Positions 10,852 to 21,537 of a stretch of DNA of 45,614 bases are shown piece after piece. The stretch lies in the NCBI RefSeq assembly GCF_000485595.1, contig NW_014579030.1:1-45614 (forward strand), in the 5' to 3' direction. The notes under the pieces are model-generated. The model was not told where the DNA came from. It made no database searches and saw nothing but the letters and a program-made list of their open reading frames with translations. The translations under genes and the position numbers were made by a program. Source of the DNA: Priapulus caudatus (lineage: Eukaryota > Priapulida > Priapulimorpha > Priapulimorphida > Priapulidae). The first letter of the stretch is position 1; every line of letters starts with the position of its first letter.

Positions 10852-13800
10852 AAATACATTTTATGTGTGTATATATGTGTGTGTATGTATGTATGCGTGT
10901 GTGTGTGCGTGCGTGCGTGCATGCGTGCGTGCGTGCGTGCATGCGTGTTACTGATTTTGCCAACTCCATCTCCATCATCTGGTTTATTGATGGATCCCAG
11001 CCACAGTATTAATGTTCTAATACTATATAATGTCACTTGCTATTTAGTATATATAATGTAATATCAAGTCAGTTAGGATTTGCAGTCAAACTTTTGTGTA
11101 CGTGGGCAGGAAGAACTTATTGGTTGTTATCTCTGGCCTACTTTTCTTTTATGCTTCCTGATGTGTATTCCCAACATATCGATTGTGTTAGTTTTATGGA
11201 GTCGATTATGTTATTGTTCTCATGTAGAAAGCGTTTTGTTTGTGCTCAGTTCGGTTATTTTGCAGTTCGTTCATCATTGTAAATACATTAAGTGAAGACT
11301 ATACACGCACACACACACGATATAGTTGCTGGTGTCATTGGCCCCTTCCAGTATTCACAGTATCCCGGGAAGGAAATGACCTACAAATTGGAGCAATTTT
11401 TCTGGACATGGCTTGTTTTTTTTAGCCTTGTCCTGTTATTTTTTGTTACTCAGTCAAAAGAGTGTGAAATGTGCTTTCGATTGATGTGCATGGCCTTAAT
11501 AGCCGTCTGGAAACGTTTTGACCGTCAAGAGAAAGCTCTCTCTACTCCGTGTGACTGTTAAAATTTCCCCCTATTGGCTATAGACACTTGTTGTGACCTC
11601 TGTTCGATTTCTCCTGCCCTCACTTTGTCTTCAGCGTGGGCAGTTTAAATCTGCTGACATGTTGAATACGTAGTTGTGATTGCCCATTCATAAGATCACA
11701 AAGATCGCATTGTTCATGCATCTAAATGTGTTGAATAGACACAGTTACAGGTAAAACACGTTTTTAATGCTGGTAATAATGGGATTTTGTGCAAATCCCT
11801 ATAATCGTAACAGAGTGCAGGTATTTTGAGTGTACGGTTCTCAACAGTCTCTGTATGTGAGTGTGCTGTTAGTTTACTCTAAGGCAGGCTACATGGTGAC
11901 AGCAATTTGGTTAGTAGGGGTCAATATTTTGATGCTATTGTATCCAAGATTTTTTGCCACAAATATTTAAAAAAAAAGCATTTTGATGACTTCTGATTCC
12001 ACTTCAAAATTTGTGTCTATAACCATAACTTTGAATATGACTATAACCATGAACATATGTATATGACATCTGTCTCATGACATACATATATATGTTCATG
12101 CTGTAACCGTACATGTAAATATAACTGTAACTAACCTTACCTGTATGATCTGCTGTATCTGTAACTGTAATTGTAACTGCAAATGCATCTGCAACTGCAA
12201 CTACAACTACACCTACAACTGTGACTACAACCGTTACCATTTCATTACTATTACCATAACTACCAATATAACTACAACATATAATGGTGTTTACATATTT
12301 CGATATATGCTTGTTTAGGTTGAACCCTTCAGTTAAACAAGTAAATCTACACAATTTTACATTGGGTATGAACTCTACAGAAGAGTTTCACGCATGTTGG
12401 TTTTCACAGCCAAGATTCCTCGATGCGTTGAGAATGCCCTCATTGCACTCGTACATGCAAGTTTTCAGGAGAGCAGTTTGCATTGTCAGTTTTTATTCAT
12501 GCGTATCCCATCGGATCAAAACGCGACCAAGGATTATCCAAGGTTTTCCTACAACTCGGAAAAACATTTTTTGTTGAGTCAATTAAATCTTGTTAATTCC
12601 CGGGGATTAAACCTTGAAAATGATGCGTAAACATGAGTGACGTGAGTAAAATAGTAATGATAAGGAAGTGCTCATGCATCGTTGGAAGCGGAAGCATGCA
12701 AACAATGGCTTAGGTGCGCCAGCATTGTGGGAGAGCCTCGCAAATCCAGATTATCATGATCATTGGCTTGTCATGCAACTTATGTATTGCGACTATAGTT
12801 ATACGTGGCTGCCAGGGAGTTTCTGGTGGAAGCAAACCGTGCCCTAGATTATTTAACGCGTTAATGAGTTGATAAGTATAATTTTGCCTGCCTTGTCTTG
12901 TAAGTGACAACTGTTATTTGGGCCAATCCGTGCGGTTTAAACCGTCAATTTAAAATGATATTTTTGGTTGGCCTGATTCATGTGTTTTATAAAGTAAAAA
13001 ATCGTAACATAAGGAGATGTTATTGCACAAACAAATTTAAGACAAAAATTCCAGTGTTTCACTGACGTGAGGAAACGTTAATTATAGTAAGTGGGGTTGT
13101 GCTCGCGTGCGTGCGTGCGTGCATGTGTGTGTGTGCGCGCATGTGTGTGTGTGCGCGCGTGTGGGCGGGCGGGCGGATGAGCGAGCGTGTGTGGGTGGGT
13201 GTTTGAGTGAGTGAGTGAGTGAGTGAGTGAGTAAGGGAGTGAGTGAGTGAGTGAGCGTGAGAGCGTGCGTGCGTGCCGTGCGAGTAAGTGGTTAACATAT
13301 TATATACTATTTACAAAGATTTATAACGTTACTGCTACTGGTAATTCAGGGTTATTTCCCAGATAATATTGTGGTGCTGGCTATTTAATTGGATGCATAA
13401 TTATGATGATATTGACGATTGAGAATCAAATTGCTATGTGTGTAGGTTTATGTAATTACGAATACACAGTTGTAAATCCTTAAATTTGGATAGATTACAA
13501 CACTAGCAGAAAAGCGATCCATGTTTAAGTATGCAATCTGTAGTTTTGCTCACATGGTGCAGTATAAGTAATCCGACCAAATGAAATTGTAGGTACTGAT
13601 AGTACTACTCACCCCACCTAGGTGAGTAGAAATATGCCTAGTGTTGTAATTAGGCAATTAGATATGTGAGTTGCCATTAACACGTTTTTAGAGTGCATAA
13701 TTTTGATAAATTCAGGTCAATTTAGTGCAAATAATTGCATGCTAAGTAGGTTACAAAACTCATCGAGTGCATGCTTGTCTTTAGTGTGTCTTTACCACCA

Positions 13801-16800
13801 CCACAGCTAGACAGAAATCCTCTGGATATAGAACAAGTTTTTTAGAAATAAATCTGAACAATTTTGATGGGTCAGCATACAGAAAATATACTAGTCTACT
13901 AAATCTGCTAGAAATCTACATCTAATCAGGTAAATGCTATATTTAGTTATTTAGCCAGTGTTCAAGCACTATGCAATCAGACCAGCAGTTGGTTGAAATA
14001 ATATTAAAATGGTATTACCCCGGTCTGCAACGACTTGTGTTGTTTCATTGACAAAAACAAATGACATTAGAATACTATTCTTGTGACATATTTTTTGTTT
14101 ATTAAATGTCATACCTACTTTGTTTTCACATGATGGCATTTAGAATAAGTTTTCTGCATTCATTTTGAACTGATATACATGGGATTAAACCATCCAGGTA
14201 CCTGTATGGCAGGGATGAGTTCCAATTCTAGAAGACCATTATAAATTCATTAGTGCCAGCTAGAATTCCCAAAATTTTGTGCGTGCAGCCAACAAGCCAC
14301 TAGCACAGCTAGGGGGGATGTGTACTGCAGAGACAGCACGTGATTTCCTGAATGGGCCACGTAGCATATGAAATAGTTTTTTTCACGTACGCTGTGTATG
14401 TAAAACGATTTGTAGGAGTTTGCTGTACACATTTGGGGGGGCATACCCGGACATATTGCAGTTACAATGCGTGTGTCATCATTAAACACATACTGTGATG
14501 TACAGCCCCATTGACACACGTGCACATGTTAAGACGTAAGATGTTAATCTGTGAACGTTTTTGGCTGTGACTCAAAATTTTAGCCTAAAAGCTAGCTCGA
14601 TGATTCATAGTCTCCGTCACGGTTGGTCCATATGGAAAACTTTGGACAGTCACTGCATGTAGACCTTTGTTAGTCTACTTCAAATGGACTGGCAGCCCAA
14701 GTTATGGTTCACCATTCAGGGATTCAGAACCATAACTCCTGAATTGTGTTGCACAGGGCCTTCTTAATGTAGAACGAGATCCCTTTAAAAACTTATTTAC
14801 AGTTATTACACCTACTTACTTACATTACAACCACTTACTTTTACTCTTACATAGATACATGTACGAGTCAGCGGTCCTATGCAGTCGATGAGTTTATGGT
14901 GGAGATGCTGAACAGCGAGGCTTCGAAACGTTGTGGCCTGCATGGAACCTACCTATTGCAAGTTCTTTCGGACAGAGTGACCATGAGACGTCCCTTTAAG
15001 TGCGATGTCATCCTGGTGTGGCCTTACAAGTGAGTGCTTTGTGTTATTCACTGATCCGGTTCACTCTCTGCGACCCTTTTGTGTTCATTCATGTGGGCTG
15101 AGGGTTGTTGTGAAGTAAAAAAAAAAACGATTAAGAATTCTATAATGAAATACTGAATACTATGATGAAATACTGATGTACTGAAATAATGAATGCGCTA
15201 TACTGAACTACCAATACTGAAGTACTCTAAGTACAACTATTTCTGGTATTTATAGAATACATTATTCAAGGACAAAACGAGTCCCTGCATACTCCGTCTA
15301 GAGATTACATCATTTTAAGTGCATTGCAATGAATTAACTGCAAACATATACTTCTGAACTTCTATCATGGCGGCCGTCTGATTCTGAATTCCCAACAGGA
15401 CCAAAACACTGCATATCGTCCAATCAATGTTAAGTAGAATATAATCGCATAGGCGCTATTAACTAGTAAGCATAAATAGTAAGCATAACTGCATGTTTCA
15501 GGTTGATACGGAAATATGGCAAGCTGAAGGGATCATTTAATTTTGAAGCGGGCAGACGGTGTGAATCTGGCCAGGGAGTCTTTGCATTTGCCACGGACCA
15601 TGGGCAGGAAGAATCCATCTTCAATGTGAGGAAATTTAACGTTTGTATAGCAAACAGTACAGAGAAGTATGTGCATTGTTGGAAACCATTTTCAAGAATA
15701 TTTAGCATATAGGTTTCAATATAGTGATACTGCATTTGCTGACACCATGTAGTACTAGTAGTTAGATTTGGTGACTGGGAATTCCTGTATAACAGTGATA
15801 TGGGGCAAATATCCAGAAGTATACAGATGCTGCAGCACATGATAATTATTCAGTTGACACAAAGTGAAAACCCAGAAAAGTAATTACTCTAGAGGACACT
15901 GAGTATAAAAATACATTGAATTTCTTACATATTTTAGAAAATGGTATTCCCATCAACAGTTTACATGGTTTCTTTCAACAACTTCGCACAATCAGTTATC
16001 ATAGATAAGGTTTCAGAATGAAACACTTCCCACGTCTTAGGTCCATAACTGCAGATTCTTCCACTTGGTCAGGTTAATAGTATCTAGCATGGAAGTTGCA
16101 TTGTGTGTTTGTATACATTCTAGATGCAGCGGGTTATTTGTGCTTGCAGTTGCTGAGAACTAAATCTAGGATGAGCAATCTGCAGGAGTCGAACCTAGGT
16201 GTCAACCAGGCAGAGCTTCCCCCGCTCAGTCAATCAACTTTGATCTCGGCTCGTGAGCCAAGGTTTGTTGCAAAGTGTTTGACTAGTACTAGTAGCTTGT
16301 CAATTCTACCTATTCAAATTGCAAGATAAGCGAAGTCAATCAGAAAAGTTGTTATGTATTATTTGTTTGTGAATTCATGAGTCGCTTCTAACCAGTGTTA
16401 TGCATGCTGTCTGGGTAGTAAACATATAACACATTTCACGAGGGTTTTCTGGAAGCATTTTCTTATTAAAAAAGTAATGCCCTATTTTTTTGGTATGTGC
16501 AGATTGAAGTTGGCAAGACCTTCCCACCCAACAGGATGGTTGAAGAATGATAAATTTCACACAATTTCTAATAACTCGAAAATTTATTAATGTATTAATA
16601 ATTCTAAAATATGCCATTGTTTTTTCTCACTCTCTCTCATCGGATAGAATTTTGGGAGCGAAGGTCATGCCGGACTATGACGATGTTGACAAGATCCCTG
16701 TAGGTTCAAAGGGATACCAAGCATGTGAGCTAATAGTCAGTGGGATGTCTCCCACGATGATGTCACACACCGAGATGTCACACACTGGCACGTCACATGC

Positions 16801-18828
16801 CGAGAGCGGTGACGACAGTCATATATACGATGAACCGGACGAGTCTCCGCCAGGTATGTGCACATGCTGTGTTTAAAGTCGCCTACATAGTCAGACCTTG
16901 TGTTTTAAGGTGCGCGATCGCCTCGATTGATCAGGAGAAGTGCGAAAAAACGCGCATCTAAGCATTATCAAAACGCTCACCTTTTTTTTCCTTTTTTGTG
17001 TGTTTTATTTTTCATGTTTTATTTTTCATTAATTCCACTTATAAACTCGAAGATAAACGCAAACGGTTGTAAACATCACGGACATTGCCGGAAGTCGGTT
17101 CACATGTTTATAACGACAGTCGCAAAGCGCTCTAGAACGACGAATGTGATTGGTTGTATTTTTAGATAAAGTTTTAATAGTCTGCTTTGAAAAATTGAGT
17201 GTTGTTTCTTTTTGACTAAATATGCTAAATGTGTGATTCAAGTTATGCACATGTTCAAGAACTGGTATTTTGTTAGATGAAAAAAAAATCACATAAACAA
17301 TGTCAAAATTAAGAGCAATTTTTATGCAGAGCTAATTTTTATCTCAAAATGCTGGAAATGGCATTTCATGAGGTCTAGTTTTCAAATTTTTTTTCTGGGG
17401 GCATGCCCCCGAACCCCCCTAGTTTGCCTCGTGCCCTGTGGGCACTCCGATGCAAACCACACACCTCGGTGAGCCAAGGTGTGCGATTTTTCACTTGCCT
17501 GCCTTTTCCAAAACACAAGGACTGCATATAGTCTATTTGGAGCCGTAACTACCCGCGTAGACCCATGTGTTTATGCATTGGGATGCTATTGCGTTGACAT
17601 AGGCAGCATGAGTTTTTCAAATGTATCTGTGAAGGTATGTTAGCAGGTGGCCTTTCTTGCAGGTTTAATAAAACATTTTGAGGAGGGTAGTAATGACCAG
17701 TATGCATACACTATCGACCGTCTTGATGGGCCAGCAGATGCGTGGAAACATCAAGGGAGAGATGACTCTTGCAATGACCGTGTTGTTCTGAATGGAGACC
17801 GACCGTCTGTGCCAGAGTCCAGGGTTTGTATTCATAGTGAAATAGAACTATTATGCTTCAATCGTTAACTAATCTTTCAATGCACAATTTGAATCTGTGC
17901 AGGTATGAAACAAGTAGTTTTTATGTGTGGATTATTTGTGATCAAGTGCAAAGACAAGCGATATTTCCACATTATCATAGGGAAGCACTAACTGGTATGC
18001 TGCTGTTACTGGCAATGCTAATAAGGCTGACAACTTTTGCAAAAAAATCCATCACGATGGTGATGACGGCAAATTTTGTTCTTACCATGTTCATAAAAAA
18101 TATCATGCTTCTCAATCTTCTTCGTCTTGGGTCACTACACTACACTCGGGCCAGCCACTGCAGCACACACGACTTGGCACGGTGGTTGAAAGCCTCAAGG
18201 TCTCCAGGGCTACATGGCTCTGGCAATAGGGGGCATTTCAGGAGATGTCCCATAGTCTGGTCCTCCCCGCAGTCGCATTCGATTGGGCCATCTTCAGTGT
18301 ATCCCTATTTCTGCATGAGTGCCCTACATCGACCAAACCCTGTCCTGAGGCGATTTAGGCTTCTCAATGAAACGCATGCGCTCATATGTATGATCACTTT
18401 GGCAGGTGAAACAGATAGCGAGAGTGCTGTCACAGCAAGTGGCGGCCACCGCAGAAAGCAACGCTCAGAGAGCGAGGCAGCAGCAAGACGCGGGCAGCCA
18501 TCCGAACAGATGCGTGACAACGAGCGGTCCATGTGTGAACGGTAAGCCCCTGCCTCCCATGAAGCCACCAAAGAAGACTGAATCATTACTCCGGAGGATG
18601 GCGCTGCAGCAAGAGCAGCTTCGTGACTACGACAGCCTCGACTTACACCAGGAGAGGGCGCCACTGGCTCAGAAGCGGGACGAGGTGGACGAATATGACA
18701 GGCTCGACATCCTGGAGAGGGCGCCGCTGGCGGCGACGTGTGCATCCGAGAACGTGTACGAGCGGCTGAAGATGGCGCAGCCGACGCTGGGCGAATACCG
18801 CGATCCGGCGGATGCCGTCGTGCGCTGA
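7088..18828 (+). CDS. Docking protein (DOK family), PH + IRS-type PTB, nine exons
   Basis: Adaptor for tyrosine-kinase signalling at the membrane. Exons: 7088-7168, 8273-8536, 10675-10780, 14855-15029, 15502-15625, 16150-16262, 16648-16853, 17663-17823, 18406-18828; all junctions agree in phase and total 1653 nt (550 aa). PH domain at about residues 10-115 (VKSGFLY, WMKRYYGLF, RLEYSDSE, LRSWLPRL). IRS-type PTB domain at about 157-250 (HGTYLLQVL, FNFEAGRRCESGQGVF with the phosphopeptide-binding arginines). The tail has Y298 (YDDV), Y348 (YDEP), Y370/Y372, a PLPPMKPP SH3-type motif near 458, YxxL at 485, 507 and 528, and Y541-RDPAD, which fits the YxxPxD RasGAP SH2 motif. All donors are GT. The acceptor at 7083-7084 means an upstream exon is missing from this model. 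Nearest relatives are DOK1-3 in layout; orthology is not settled. Confidence 0.93.
7169..8272 (+). other. Docking-protein intron 1
   Basis: The donor is AAG|GTAAGT and the acceptor CTGTAG at 8267-8272. The intron splits the PH domain between GILK and RTWMKRYYG. No repeat or gene that I recognise lies within it. Confidence 0.85.
8537..10674 (+). other. Docking-protein intron 2
   Basis: Donor GTATGT, acceptor ATTCAG. It contains the large hairpin at 9842-9904 and, at about 9474-9510, a one-ended fragment of the hAT-like MITE family (TTTTATTGAGACGTTCCAAG then TGCCTGTG). Otherwise non-coding. Confidence 0.85.
9842..9904. repeat. Long GC-rich hairpin, copy 1
   Basis: GCTGACCGCTGTGGAGAC and GTCTCCACTGCGGACAGC pair with few mismatches and continue inward as GTGCGCC/GGCGCA around a loop containing GGCCTCGAATT. 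About 30 nt downstream the sequence CCCGCGGTCGCGT and then CCGCGGAACTGCGCG follows. The same architecture recurs at 35469-35534 with different stem bases that still pair. It could be a structured RNA, a protein-binding palindrome or a small mobile element. Confidence 0.6.
10790..10945. repeat. Compound (AT)n(TG)n(TGCG)n microsatellite
   Basis: It begins ten bases after the intron 3 donor. TA repeats run to about 10826, TG repeats to about 10850, and GTGC/TGCG repeats at about 10904-10945. Long frames called across it on both strands are artefacts. Confidence 0.95.
12119..12275. repeat. Degenerate AACTG/AACTA array
   Basis: Irregular repetition of AACTGTAACT, GCAACTGCAACT and CTACAACTACA-like units, mostly in steps of three or six bases. 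A decayed short-period satellite. Confidence 0.7.
13098..13287. repeat. (TG/GCGC)n and (GAGT)n microsatellite
   Basis: GTGC/TGTG repeats run to about 13200, then GTGAGTGAGTGAG repeats to about 13257 and GAGCGTGCGTGC. Serine/histidine/threonine-rich frames here are repeat translations. Confidence 0.95.
16896..17520. mobile_element. Possible transposon in intron 7 with CCTTGTGTTTT ends
   Basis: CCTTGTGTTTTAAGG at the left and CCAAAACACAAGG at the right are inverted. The interior has GGTGCGCGATCGCC-like and GGTGTGCGATTTT sub-ends and a GGGGGCATGCCCCC palindrome near 17399. No target duplication is evident, so the assignment is tentative. It fills most of intron 7 (16854-17662). Confidence 0.45.
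18140..18381 (-). pseudogene. Non-LTR retrotransposon reverse-transcriptase C-terminal remnant
   Basis: Read on the minus strand, the translation has RSLNRLRTGFGRCRALMQK, a TAG where tryptophan is usual, then GYTEDGP, CDCGEDQTMGHLLKCP and further cysteine/tryptophan residues ending LQWLARV-stop. The CxCGxxxQTMxHLLxCP zinc-finger-like end is typical of the C-terminus of jockey/RTE-type LINE reverse transcriptases. Only about 80 codons remain, with one internal stop. It lies antisense in intron 8 (17824-18405) of the docking-protein gene. Confidence 0.75.
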
Positions 18829-18835
18829 CTTTACT

Positions 18836-18970
18836 TGACCTGCATGGTATGTTGACCTTACGTGACCTGCATGGTATGTTGACCTTATGTGACCTGCATG
18901 GTATGTTGACCTTACGTGACCTGCATGGTATGTTGACCTTATGTGACCTGCATGGTATGTTGACCTTACG
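18836..18970 (+). repeat. 27-bp minisatellite, five units, just after the stop codon
   Basis: Five consecutive units of TGACCTGCATGGTATG + TTGACCTTAYG begin 7 bp after the docking-protein stop (18826-18828). The Y position alternates C,T,C,T,C, so the array is a 54-bp higher-order repeat. The period is a multiple of three, which keeps an unrelated frame open across it. It lies in the predicted 3' untranslated region. Confidence 0.95.
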
Positions 18971-19075
18971 CGACCTGGTACGCTGATGTCACACAACCTG
19001 GAGTTACCTTACTTGGAGTTTACCATGTGCAGCTAGGGTGATGTTTGGATGCAGTCCTGTATCAGTCATATTAGG

Positions 19076-19392
19076 CAGGGTTCTCCTCAGGAACTTCAGA
19101 AGACAGGTTAGTCAATCAGGCAATTCATCCCCGATTGCTAATCGGAGTCAATTGCGTGTGCTGTACGCGCCTCCACTGCGCAGGTAAACTCGATCAGTGC
19201 ATATAGGTATACATCAAGCTGTAAAAACAGTATGACTGCATTGGAATTGTCAAACGTAAACACAGTTAGAAATGAAAGCATGTCGATTAGACTGTAAAGG
19301 CATGTTGGAGGATTTATGGGATGTTGCAAACTAGCTTTAGCTTTGAAGGCATGTTGGACCCAGCATGTATGTATGACCTGGGGAGAACCCTG
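19076..19392. mobile_element. MITE with CAGGGTTCTCC ends, TSD TTAGG
   Basis: 317 bp with inverted ends CAGGGTTCTCCTCAGG and CCTGGGGAGAACCCTG, flanked by TTAGG (19071-19075 and 19393-19397). Same family as the nested element at 5631-5826. It sits between the docking-protein stop and the candidate poly(A) signal, so it is probably transcribed as part of the 3' untranslated region. Confidence 0.8.
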
Positions 19393-19574
19393 TTAGGATT
19401 AACATTAGTCTTCTTGATGTATAGCCAGAGTACAAGCAATCATGTGATGTGACCGAGCAGGTCTTGAAAAGAGTTATCACAATGTCTTATGCGCTATGTT
19501 AATACTTCCTGTAATTCTTTTTCAAATATTTTATATTTTGTAAATTTGTGCGATAGTAGAGACTAGTGCTGTAT

Positions 19575-19580
19575 AATAAA
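19575..19580 (+). promoter_or_regulatory. Candidate poly(A) signal AATAAA of the docking-protein gene
   Basis: AATAAA occurs about 750 bp after the stop codon, in an AT-rich setting. It is a plausible AATAAA after the minisatellite and MITE. No T/GT-rich downstream element was confirmed. Confidence 0.45.
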
Positions 19581-20843
19581 TCATATTAATATATGGGATT
19601 TTTTAAGGGGGCATTATTGCGTTATTCAACCACCGTACATGCAATAATAATGTAGTAGTATGTTGCTAACCCCAACAAATTTTTGTGCTTCCTAGTACTT
19701 GAGTTACCCTAGAATATCCTGGCGACCTTAGCATTTTTATTGCATAAAAAAATCAGGCTTAGAGCACCCATGGTGTGTTGGGTACCCATTGTAACACCTC
19801 GGATGTTACAATACAATGATCACATATCTTCCTTTCCATTCCTTTCTTCCTTTCCGATTCCTTTTTCTCTTGGATAATAGACAGGGCTGTGGATCCACTT
19901 GTACCACCAGGTAGTGAGCTTGTGAGTGGAGCAGGGTCTAGTGTCCACTCTGAACAGATGCATGCAAAGCAGAATAAAAATAGTTTGAAAACTCCATTCT
20001 GTTATAAAAATTGCGTTTGTGTATTTGTGTGTGTACGTGCATATTCATGCATGCATGCATGCGTGTTTTAGTTGTGCAATGGGTGTCAACGTTGTGGCAT
20101 TATTTTTCATAGTTGCCAAGTTTGACAGTATTATGTGTGTTTACTGTGTTCCATAGTTGAAAGTTAATTTAATCTTTCATGGTACAAGTCTGTTTTATTT
20201 ATACTTGATTGTCCATTTGGCCATTTCAGTGTTTTGCCAATTCCAAAAAGCAAGGGCCTACTACCCTACCGTAACTTTTATTTCAATGTGACTGGAAGCA
20301 AACCTGTAACTTTGTTTGGCCTAATAGTAAAATGTAAACATGTGAAATGGCATCACACCTTGCATATATATGCAAAAAAGCCACTTTCCATCGTACTATC
20401 CCTTGTTAAAATGATTACATTGCTTTTTATCATGCTAGCTAACAATGTGGTGGGTGCTGGCACAAATATTCCCAATACAATGTCAATACAGTTTCACTGT
20501 GAACATATCTATATGCGAGTATATATATATATATATGAGCATGCTTTTACTTTTAAATTTTTACAAAATATAAACTATGACGTAGGCAAGTATTTGGATG
20601 ATCAAGTGTAGAGGTAACAAGACATTGTTGATGCCCTGTACCAGCCAGCTTTAATCACATGGTGATGAGAGGTGATCACGTGTGGATTCTTATTTGTCAA
20701 ATAATTGTTTACTGCTACTGTACATGTGAGTGAATGGCAATCAGGGAAATGTGTAAATGCCAGTTGTGTTGAAGTCACGATTGCAAAATACATATTATAT
20801 CATCAATTACATACGTGAGATAGAAAGATTATTTTTCTATCCA
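19581..20843. other. Intergenic DNA; exon-like piece at about 19884
   Basis: A good pyrimidine tract (19827-19872) followed by AGACAG precedes a frame reading VDPLVPPGSELVSGAGSSV, so a spliced exon of an unknown or alternative transcript is possible near 19884-19972. A second open frame at 20234-20611 has no recognisable similarity. Nothing else is supported. Confidence 0.35.
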
Positions 20844-20853
20844 TTTAAAATAC

Positions 20854-21204
20854 GAAGTGGCTATATGCCTGGCAGCCGGGCACAGTCTTCGATTTCCTAA
20901 ATGCCCGGCAGTTTTTAATTTTCGTTGATTTCTCAAGTAAACAGTGTACTACGTGATCCAAAGTATTCTACATTTGTTTAGAAATGTCAAGCGATTTTCG
21001 TTAGAGCTGTATATTCGAACTAGCCCAATTCTCCTAGCTTCGGATCACTGAGCGAACGAACTCGCAATCGACACTTAGAAAATATCCGACGGCTGCCGGG
21101 CACGGTCTTCGATTTCCTAAATGCCCGGCATTTTTTTATTTTCGGTGATTTCTCAAGTAAACAGGAGGGTTAGGGTGCCGGCTGCCGGGCATATAGCCAC
21201 AGCG
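20854..21204. mobile_element. Mutator-like MITE with 10-bp target duplication
   Basis: TTTAAAATAC flanks both sides (20844-20853 and 21205-21214). The ends GTGGCTATATGCC and GGCATATAGCCAC are inverted. Inside, a block of about 75 bp starting GCCGGGCACRGTCTTCGA is directly repeated near each end. A 9-11 bp duplication is typical of Mutator-like elements. 351 bp, no coding sequence. Confidence 0.8.
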
Positions 21205-21311
21205 TTTAAAATACACGATGCCTTTTAAACTGTAAAAATGATATTGTGGGTAAAGTCGTACGCATTGTGGTTGCAGTGAATGAAATTGATACAAACTGCA
21301 TGCAGTGCCCT

Positions 21312-21537
21312 CTTCGTACCAAGGAGCTAAATATAACAAGGAGAAGAAGCGGATTGGCTGTGTGCTTTTCGCCTCAAGGGCACCATCTATGGACAATAAT
21401 CAGCTGAAACAGCTGTGCAGACTGAACCCAGAGACAATAGCCTGAATAGGACACTAATCTGTTCTAGGGTCTCTGCCGAACCCAAATTTGGGCCAGATAT
21501 GGCGGCGCTTCCTCTCCTTGTTATATTTAGCTCCTTG
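21312..21537. repeat. Inverted repeat with AAGGAGCTAAATATAACAAG arms
   Basis: The arm AAGGAGCTAAATATAACAAG (left, 21320s-21340s) has its reverse complement CTTGTTATATTTAGCTCCTT on the right (21518-21536), with further matching GAAGCG and CTTCGTAC at the edges. The spacer is about 155 bp. Origin unknown; probably a decayed element. Confidence 0.6.

Larger units (their letters stand above)
10781..14854 (+). other. Docking-protein intron 3 (about 4.1 kb)
   Basis: Donor GTAAGT, acceptor TTACATAG. It contains the AT/TG/TGCG microsatellite right after the donor, a CAACTA-type degenerate array at 12119-12275, and a TG/GAGT array at 13098-13287. The rest is AT-rich DNA in which I see no gene; open frames near 11080-11560 and 12284-12630 have no recognisable similarity. 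Confidence 0.8.

Noticed and set aside
10725-11036. Histidine/threonine-rich reading frames on the minus strand
   Set aside because: They are translations of the AT/TG/TGCG microsatellite in intron 3.
13059-13298. HSLTHSLTHS repeat protein on the minus strand
   Set aside because: Product of the (GAGT)n/(GTGC)n microsatellite; no start context or splice sites.
16186-16205. tRNA B-box-like GGTTCGACTCC on the minus strand in exon 6
   Set aside because: No acceptor stem or other arms around it; the sequence is explained as coding exon LQESNLGV.
17853-18545. 230-codon plus-strand frame across intron 8
   Set aside because: It overlaps the antisense LINE remnant and enters the last exon in the wrong phase; splicing phase 0 from exon 8 selects the VKQIARV frame.
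18738-18986. MLTLRDLHG repeat protein on the plus strand
   Set aside because: It is an out-of-frame reading of the end of the docking-protein exon plus the 27-bp minisatellite; the DOK-frame stop at 18826-18828 is well supported.
20234-20611. 125-codon frame MPIPKSKGLLPYR...
   Set aside because: No recognisable domain, low-complexity hydrophobic end, and runs into a TA repeat. Mentioned only as a possible exon.
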